Part shown: positions 23,995 through 27,669 of the stretch, piece by piece
How the letters are laid out: each line of letters starts with the position of its first letter
Position numbering within the stretch: the stretch's first letter is position 1
Assembly: GCA_900539665.1 (NCBI GenBank)
Contig: UQCV01000027.1
Location: 1-27,669, forward strand
Length of the DNA stretch: 27,669 nt
Source of the DNA: an uncultured Succinivibrionaceae bacterium
GTDB taxonomy: Bacteria; Pseudomonadota; Gammaproteobacteria; Enterobacterales; Succinivibrionaceae
Direction of reading: 5' to 3'
The notes under the pieces: model-generated
What the model saw: the letters and a program-made list of their open reading frames with translations, nothing else
What the model was told of the DNA's origin: nothing
Database searches by the model: none
Translations under genes and position numbers: made by a program

Positions 23995-25575
23995 TTATCC
24001 TTTGTAATCCCGTGGTCTCACCCCAAGGGCTATCATCACGATCCCGTAAACTAAAGCCCCACCACTTACAAGTAAGGCCAAATATAAGATTGCTTGCCAA
24101 GTATTAATTTGCGCCCAAGCTGTCATATCCTTAGCTACATACGCGGTCGCAAAGTACAAAGCGCCCCACATTAAACCAGCCCCAACAATGATTTTGCCGA
24201 TAAAGATAATGGTCTTACGTGTAACAGAATAAATGCCCCGTGTGTGTAAACCACGCAGTAGTAATGAAACGTTAACCAAAGCTGCTAACGCTGTGGATAA
24301 AGCAAGCCCCACAAAGCCTAAACCATAAAACCGTTCTAAAGGATAAACCATAACTAAATTAAAAAGGATATTAGCCCCAATAGCCATCATGCCATAACGC
24401 ACCGGAGTCTTGGTATCTAAACATGCGTTAAACCCAGGCACTAAAACACGCACTAACATAATGGCCCACAAGCCTGAAACTGAAGCGACTAAGCTCATGG
24501 AAGAATGCGTAGCTGCAATAACATCATACTCACCACGCATAAAAAGAACTCTTAAGATTGGCTCTCTTAATGCGATCATGCCACACATTGCAGGTATGCC
24601 TAAAGAAAGTACGGTTCGTACTCCCCAATCCATCGTCGCCGCAAAGGCTTGCTTATCATTATTAACTTTAACACGTGATAAAGCTGGCAAAATTACAGTG
24701 CCAATGGCTACAGCAAAGATACCAATTGGGAACTCCAAAAGTCGATCGGAGTAGTATAGATAACTTATGGCCCCAGTAGCTAGAAACGAAGCTAGAACTG
24801 TATTTATCAATAGATTTATTTGGCTAACCGAAACCCCAAAGAGCGCAGGGAGCATAAGTTTTCTGATCCGGGCCACCCCATCGCTATTCCAAGCAAACTT
24901 AGGACGGACCAAGCAGCCTAGCTTATAAAGAAATGGAATTTGAAATAGTAATTGAATAATCCCACCTATCAACATCCCAAACGCTAAAGCTTCATTCGCA
25001 TCGTCCATATAAGGGGCTAAAAATACACAAGCCCCAATCATGGCTACGTTTAATAGACATGGAGTTATCGCAGGTACCGCAAAACGGCCTAAAGTATTTA
25101 AAATTGCTCCTGAAACCGCAGTTAAGGTAATGAAGAATAGGTATGGAAATGTAATTTTTAAGAGCACAGAGGCTTGTAAGAACTTACTCCCATCAGGCTC
25201 GTCATTGAGATAGGCCATAAACCAACCCCAACCAAAAATGGCGGTAATCACGGCGCTACCAAGCATCCCAATAATTGTAACTAAAAAGACCACGGCGCCT
25301 AATGTACCTGTTGTCTCCGCAATCAATCCATTTAGTGCTTTCTTATCCCCTTGTTCCTTAAATTCCGTCATCACTGGAACAAAAGCTTGGCTAAAAGCCC
25401 CTTCAGCAAAAAGTCGGCGTAAAAAATTAGGGATTCTGTTAGCAAAGAAAAAAACGTCGGCTGAAAGACCAGCCCCTAGCAGGTTAGCAATGAATATATC
25501 GCGAATCAAACCGAGAATTCGGGAAAGAAAAGTCGCTGAAGCGGTTACTAAGCCCGCTCTAAATAGTTTGGCCAT
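23995..25575 (-). CDS. murJ: Lipid II flippase
   Basis: A MOP-superfamily flippase that moves the peptidoglycan precursor lipid II across the inner membrane. The 526-residue protein has about 14 hydrophobic segments. The start MAKLFRAGLVTASATFLSRILGLIRDIFIANLLGAG and the following NRIPNFLRRLFAEGAFSQAFVPVM are nearly invariant in MurJ and hold Arg residues essential in the E. coli protein. YSDRLLEFPIGIFAVAIGTVILPALS in the seventh-eighth segments and RVLVPGFNACLDTKTPVRYG are also typical. The start has GGA six bases upstream. It is divergent from rpsT and heads the murJ-ribF-ileS run. Confidence 0.97.
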   Translation of the reverse strand: MAKLFRAGLVTASATFLSRILGLIRDIFIANLLGAGLSADVFFFANRIPNFLRRLFAEGAFSQAFVPVMTEFKEQGDKKALNGLIAETTGTLGAVVFLVTIIGMLGSAVITAIFGWGWFMAYLNDEPDGSKFLQASVLLKITFPYLFFITLTAVSGAILNTLGRFAVPAITPCLLNVAMIGACVFLAPYMDDANEALAFGMLIGGIIQLLFQIPFLYKLGCLVRPKFAWNSDGVARIRKLMLPALFGVSVSQINLLINTVLASFLATGAISYLYYSDRLLEFPIGIFAVAIGTVILPALSRVKVNNDKQAFAATMDWGVRTVLSLGIPAMCGMIALREPILRVLFMRGEYDVIAATHSSMSLVASVSGLWAIMLVRVLVPGFNACLDTKTPVRYGMMAIGANILFNLVMVYPLERFYGLGFVGLALSTALAALVNVSLLLRGLHTRGIYSVTRKTIIFIGKIIVGAGLMWGALYFATAYVAKDMTAWAQINTWQAILYLALLVSGGALVYGIVMIALGVRPRDYKG

Positions 25576-25777
25576 TTAGTTTCCGTGTATTTTACGTTGC
25601 CGCCCAACTTTTAACGGCATTAAATCTAACGTTTACAATCATTAGTGGAACTTATAAATCCCACTTTCAAGGTAGTATATTTTAAGACAAACCTTACATT
25701 ATCGGCCAAATTATTATCGATTATTTTTTGTCCAAATTATAAAAACCTAAACTCTTCCCAAAAAATTTAATTTTTAA

Positions 25778-25806
25778 ATGACTTTTAACTTGATTTTTGT
25801 TAAAAT
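25778..25806 (+). promoter_or_regulatory. Promoter of rpsT
   Basis: -10 TAAAAT at 25801-25806 and -35 ATGACT at 25778-25783 with 17 bp spacing. The following CGGCCC is a GC-rich discriminator, as expected for a growth-rate and stringent-response regulated ribosomal gene. Confidence 0.65.
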
Positions 25807-25812
25807 CGGCCC

Positions 25813-26027
25813 TTGTTTATTGAATAAATGGTAGGCATGGACTCCTCACCACAAACAGGTTGGGAATAATGCCGAATGGTCAGCCACTCAAAAGCAGATG
25901 TTTTTAGGTGTTTCTAGGGCATCGGAGCTTGGTCTGAACCAGACATAGCAACCCCTGTTTATGGTAAAAATATACAGGGTGGGAAGTTCAATACCTCATA
26001 CTGTTAAGAAAATTTTAGGAGTTTACT
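25813..26027 (+). promoter_or_regulatory. Structured 5' leader of rpsT
   Basis: A leader of about 215 nt. AAACAGG (25853-25859) with the adjoining TTG pairs with CAA and CCTGTTT (25949-25960) with two bulged C. GGCAT (25834-25838) can pair with ATGCC (25869-25873), which would cross the first helix, so the two are alternative or form a pseudoknot. GTCTG-AAC-CAGAC makes a hairpin at 25932-25944. S20 represses its own synthesis in E. coli, so a regulatory leader is plausible. Confidence 0.5.
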
Positions 26028-26291
26028 TTGGCAAATATCAAGTCTGCTAAGAAGCGTATCATTACTTCAGAAAAGAACCGTCAGAAAAATGTTGCTCAAC
26101 GTTCAGCTATGCGTACCGCTGTAAAGAAGGTTGTCGCTGCTATCGCCGCTGGTAACAAGGATGCTGCTAACGAAGCATTCAAGAATGCACAGGTTCTTCT
26201 TGATCGCGCTGCTACTAAGGGCTTAATCCACATGAACAAGGCTGCACGTCATAAGTCTCGTCTTACCGCTCAGATCAAGGCTATTGCTTAA
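26028..26291 (+). CDS. rpsT: 30S ribosomal protein S20
   Basis: A primary 16S rRNA-binding protein of the small subunit. The 87-residue, Lys/Arg/Ala-rich, fully helical product begins (M)ANIKSAKKRIITSEKNRQKN and contains RTAVKKV and GLIHMNKAARHKSRL, as in enterobacterial S20. The start is TTG, with AGGAG at 26017-26021 six bases upstream; the E. coli rpsT gene also uses UUG, which is part of its translational control. Codon use is highly biased. It is divergent from murJ and ends with a strong terminator. Confidence 0.97.
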   Translation: MANIKSAKKRIITSEKNRQKNVAQRSAMRTAVKKVVAAIAAGNKDAANEAFKNAQVLLDRAATKGLIHMNKAARHKSRLTAQIKAIA

Positions 26292-26351
26292 TCTAAGCTG
26301 TAAAGCGACTTTGAGGTCATACCTTAAGTCATTGAGCCTGTAAAGGCTAGG

Positions 26352-26377
26352 AAAAGGAGGATGTAAATCCTCCTTTT
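26352..26377 (+). terminator. Intrinsic terminator of rpsT
   Basis: An 11-bp perfect stem AAAAGGAGGAT / ATCCTCCTTTT closed by a GTAA tetraloop (GNRA type), followed by CGTTT. Confidence 0.9.
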
Positions 26378-26459
26378 CGTTTATCTACCATCCCTAAATT
26401 CATTTCCCCCACTCCCACCCTTGATTTTTCATCTTTAAATAAAAAATTTAAAATTTTTC

Positions 26460-26487
26460 TGAACTAAATAAAAATTCCTTAGTCTTA
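26460..26487 (+). promoter_or_regulatory. Sigma-E-like promoter 1
   Basis: TGAACTA (26460-26466), 16 bp, TCTTA (26483-26487). The sigma-E (RpoE) consensus is GGAACTT, about 16 bp, TCTGA. No good sigma-70 -35 lies upstream of the overlapping TAGTAT. Confidence 0.5.
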
Positions 26488-26492
26488 GTATA

Positions 26493-26574
26493 CGATGGAA
26501 GCCTAGTAGCAGTTGCTGAAGTCTCATTCATAATATTTCCTTACCCGCCCGAACCTATCTTCGGGCTTTTTTTT
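26493..26574 (+). ncRNA. Predicted small RNA 1 of a tandem family
   Basis: About 82 nt between a sigma-E-like promoter and a terminator, with no coding potential. It shares with small RNA 2 the promoter-proximal TCTTAGTAT, the core TTCATAATATTT followed by CC, and a CCCGA...TTCGGGC terminator, all at matching distances (44 against 43 bp from TCTTAGTAT to the core). The core lies just before the terminator and its complement is AAATATTATGAA, which would fit an mRNA start region ATGAA. The U8 tail would suit Hfq. Transcription start is approximate; expression is inferred. Confidence 0.6.
26547..26574 (+). terminator. Terminator of predicted small RNA 1
   Basis: GCCCGAA - CCTATC - TTCGGGC followed by eight T. 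Confidence 0.92.
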
Positions 26575-26719
26575 ACCCTAAATTTATTGAGACCCGATTC
26601 CCGGTATTCGAAATTTAGTTAGTTCTTAAAATTCTAAGTGGTAAAGTGGAAATTAAAACTAAATTCAGGTTCGATACCACCTCCATGGGGTGACTTTTAA
26701 AATTTAATTTAAAAAAAAT

Positions 26720-26747
26720 TGAACTTTTGGCTTTGAGGTTAATCTTA
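26720..26747 (+). promoter_or_regulatory. Sigma-E-like promoter 2
   Basis: TGAACTT (26720-26726), 16 bp, TCTTA (26743-26747). Same spacing and same -10 as promoter 1, although the spacer sequences are unrelated, so the two elements look selected. Confidence 0.55.
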
Positions 26748-26752
26748 GTATG

Positions 26753-26829
26753 TGAATATAGGTAAGTAGGTCCACCTTGTATTCCTTCATAATATTTTCC
26801 TCCGGCCCGAGCTTTGTTCGGGCTTTTTA
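26753..26829 (+). ncRNA. Predicted small RNA 2 of a tandem family
   Basis: About 77 nt. A 5' stem can form by GAATA (near 26753) with TATTC (near 26780), with AGGT/ACCT inside. Then comes an unpaired stretch CTTCATAATATTTTCC and a terminator. The unpaired core is the same as in small RNA 1 with one extra T. The layout (5' hairpin, exposed AU-rich seed, terminator with U tail) is that of Hfq-dependent small RNAs. Transcription start is approximate; expression is inferred. Confidence 0.6.
26805..26828 (+). terminator. Terminator of predicted small RNA 2
   Basis: GCCCGA - GCTTTGT - TCGGGC followed by five T, then ATTTTA. Confidence 0.9.
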
Positions 26830-27185
26830 TTTTATCTCTCACTAAACTCTCCAAAAACGTTTATTCCCGCTCACAATCCCCCTATGCATTGTTTGTTTTA
26901 AGCCTTCATGTAAACGGATTTTTTATTTACACTCACGTTTAAATTTAAATTTTTACTAAAAAAGGCAACCAAACTAATACCGGGCTTTTAACATAAAGAT
27001 TCAAGCATTTACTCTGCGTCAAAAACATTATTTACCTTTACTTTGTATAGAAAAATGAAGCGACCATAAACGTGTAATGCCACTCGTAAACATGTAATTT
27101 ATCCCATTTGCGTAACCATTTTCATGAAAGTTACACCATTACACGATCATCTTTAACAAAATTGTCTTTTATCTACCCAAATATT
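26830..27185. other. Intergenic region with inverted repeats, no gene recognised
   Basis: About 355 bp, no coding sequence. It holds TGTAAA (26909-26914) facing TTTACA (26926-26931); CGTGTAATG (27071-27079) facing CATTACACG (27137-27145); a third related copy CATGTAAT near 27091; and the palindrome TTTCATGAAA near 27119-27128. These may be binding sites for a regulator of the flanking small RNAs. Confidence 0.45.
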
Positions 27186-27213
27186 TTGTTAGAACGAAAA
27201 AATGATGTATAAA
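27186..27213 (+). promoter_or_regulatory. Sigma-70-like promoter of a fourth predicted small RNA
   Basis: -35 TTGTTA (27186-27191), 16 bp, -10 TATAAA (27208-27213). Confidence 0.5.
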
Positions 27214-27219
27214 GTACGA

Positions 27220-27298
27220 GTGAGCTTTAGATAGCCCAAGGTTAACTTTTTGGTTGTGCATCATATAGTTAGTAAAAAAAGTTTTTGGAACTTTTTTT
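27220..27298 (+). ncRNA. Possible small RNA between units 2 and 3
   Basis: About 79 nt from the sigma-70-like promoter to an AT-only hairpin (AAAAAAAGTT / AACTTTTTTT, loop TTTGG) that ends in seven T. It contains CCAA/TTGG around a GTTAAC palindrome. The terminator stem is AT-rich and overlaps the -35 of the next promoter, so the call is weak. Confidence 0.35.
27274..27298 (+). terminator. AT-rich hairpin with T tract
   Basis: Perfect 10-bp stem AAAAAAAGTT / AACTTTTTTT. It may end the candidate RNA at 27220; its right arm also supplies part of the sigma-E-like -35 at 27287-27293. Confidence 0.5.
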
Positions 27299-27314
27299 AT
27301 CCTTGACTATCTAA
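27287..27314 (+). promoter_or_regulatory. Sigma-E-like promoter 3
   Basis: GGAACTT (27287-27293), 16 bp, TCTAA (27310-27314), a consensus-quality -35 with the same spacing as promoters 1 and 2. The same bases also offer a sigma-70 reading: TTGGAA (27285-27290), 17 bp, TATCTA (27308-27313). Confidence 0.6.
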
Positions 27315-27319
27315 GCGTA

Positions 27320-27398
27320 TGCCTGCGAAACAAAGGGTTCTTTGTTTTTCATTCCGTGTTTTCGGTCATCTATATAACCTATAGATGACCCTTTTTTT
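27320..27398 (+). ncRNA. Predicted small RNA 3
   Basis: About 79 nt without coding potential. It folds as a 5' hairpin AAACAAAG-GGTT-CTTTGTTT (27328-27347), an unpaired stretch (27348-27363) including TTCATTCC, and a strong terminator. The complement of TTTTTCATTCC is GGAATGAAAAA, which resembles a translation start (ATGAAA preceded by GGA). It shares promoter type and layout with RNAs 1 and 2, but not their core sequence beyond TTCAT. Transcription start is approximate; expression is inferred. Confidence 0.6.
27364..27398 (+). terminator. Terminator of predicted small RNA 3
   Basis: Perfect 10-bp stem GGTCATCTAT / ATAGATGACC with a 7-nt loop, followed by C and seven T. Confidence 0.92.
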
Positions 27399-27450
27399 GC
27401 TTCCTTCAGATTATTTATATTTAGCATCTGAGTTTTATAGGTCTGTATCT

Positions 27451-27495
27451 ATTCCCACTATTCCCACTATTCCTACTATTTCCAGTATTTCCGCC
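27451..27495 (+). repeat. Five imperfect 9-bp tandem repeats
   Basis: ATTCCCACT, ATTCCCACT, ATTCCTACT, ATTTCCAGT, ATTTCCGCC. They lie between small RNA 3 and the recombinase fragment and do not belong to an ORF I can support. Confidence 0.75.
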
Positions 27496-27560
27496 GTCCG
27501 TTATTTTAGATCTATAAAAAGTTTATAAGCTACAGTTTTGTAGGCTTACTCACCCTTTTA

Positions 27561-27669
27561 CTAAATTCGCGCTTCATAAACCATCGCTTCTACTTGATTT
27601 ATTGCTAAATCTTCTTTTGGGTCACAAGAGCTTACTCTAGCATAAGCTATGGTTTTTCTCTCATCTACT
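27561..27669 (-). pseudogene. C-terminally truncated serine recombinase (IS607-like) fragment, runs off the window edge
   Basis: The last 35 codons of a minus-strand frame that enters from beyond the right edge. It contains RKTIAYARVSSCDPKEDL, the start of a resolvase catalytic domain (Y.RVS, with the catalytic Ser in RVSS). This wording is typical of IS607-family TnpA, in which a short MerR-like DNA-binding domain precedes it. After INQVEAMVYEARI a TAG at 27563-27561 ends the frame, so nearly all of the roughly 150-residue catalytic domain is missing and the gene is probably dead. The N-terminal part would lie outside the window. Confidence 0.75.

Noticed and set aside
25828..25908. Two tiny ORFs in the rpsT leader (13 and 12 codons) overlapping as TAATG
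   Set aside because: The first has no ribosome site and the second has GGGA too close to its ATG; probably chance within a folded leader.
26600..26700. GGTTCGATACC near 26670 as the T arm of a tRNA or tmRNA
   Set aside because: The T stem does not extend to five pairs, and no acceptor stem, anticodon arm or CCA end fits.
26615..26854. 79-codon minus-strand ORF across small RNA 2
   Set aside because: It begins downstream of the plus-strand terminator and reads antisense through promoter 2 and RNA 2; no ribosome site and no family.
1..27669. CRISPR array, toxin-antitoxin pair, restriction system or prophage
   Set aside because: No spaced direct repeats of the right size and no matching proteins; the region is housekeeping plus small relics.

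Overview
The window looks like chromosomal DNA of an AT-rich gammaproteobacterium. Proteins such as ValS and S20 are close to enterobacterial versions (recalled from memory, not searched), and two conserved gammaproteobacterial neighbourhoods are recognisable: lptG-lptF <> pepA ... valS, and rpsT <> murJ-ribF-ileS-lspA-ispH. A host-associated anaerobe near Succinivibrionaceae/Aeromonadales is my best guess; it is an inference from overall style and is not proven here.

Layout. 0.1-0.2 kb: tRNA-Arg(CCT). 0.56-2.7 kb: two overlapping genes for half-size FUSC/aromatic-acid-exporter-like membrane proteins. 2.9-3.45 kb: DUF4136 lipoprotein. 3.6-5.6 kb (- strand): tRNA-dihydrouridine synthase DusA and an exported Sel1-repeat protein. 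5.8 kb: tRNA-Leu(CAA). 6.2-6.8 kb: an internally deleted IS21-like element holding a broken istB, lying between lptG and a likely old lptG terminator. 6.8-9.1 kb (-): lptF-lptG, LPS export permease. 9.6-11.1 kb (+): pepA. 11.2-14.4 kb (-): mltG-tmk-holB. 15.0-17.9 kb (+): valS, preceded by a structured leader with an intrinsic terminator. 18.0 kb: a lone hairpin resembling the end of an IS200/IS605 (TnpB-type) element. 18.1-25.6 kb (-): murJ, ribF, ileS, lspA and ispH (peptidoglycan lipid II flipping, flavin cofactors, Ile-tRNA charging, lipoprotein maturation, isoprenoid synthesis). 26.0-26.3 kb (+): rpsT with a UUG start and a long folded leader. 26.4-27.4 kb: no protein gene, but a series of promoter plus terminator units. 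The right edge carries the C-terminal end of a broken serine recombinase (IS607-like).

Most interesting region. At 26.46-27.40 kb three units repeat one architecture on the + strand: a sigma-E-like promoter with exactly 16 bp between the elements (TGAACTA-N16-TCTTA, TGAACTT-N16-TCTTA, GGAACTT-N16-TCTAA), then about 75-85 nt, then a strong intrinsic terminator. Each predicted RNA carries UUCAU, complementary to AUGAA, in the stretch upstream of its terminator. The first two are recognisable paralogues. I propose a tandem cluster of envelope-stress small RNAs in the style of RybB/MicA. A fourth unit with a sigma-70-like promoter lies between the second and third.

The window is mainly housekeeping and envelope biogenesis. 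Mobile-element relics are small and decayed.
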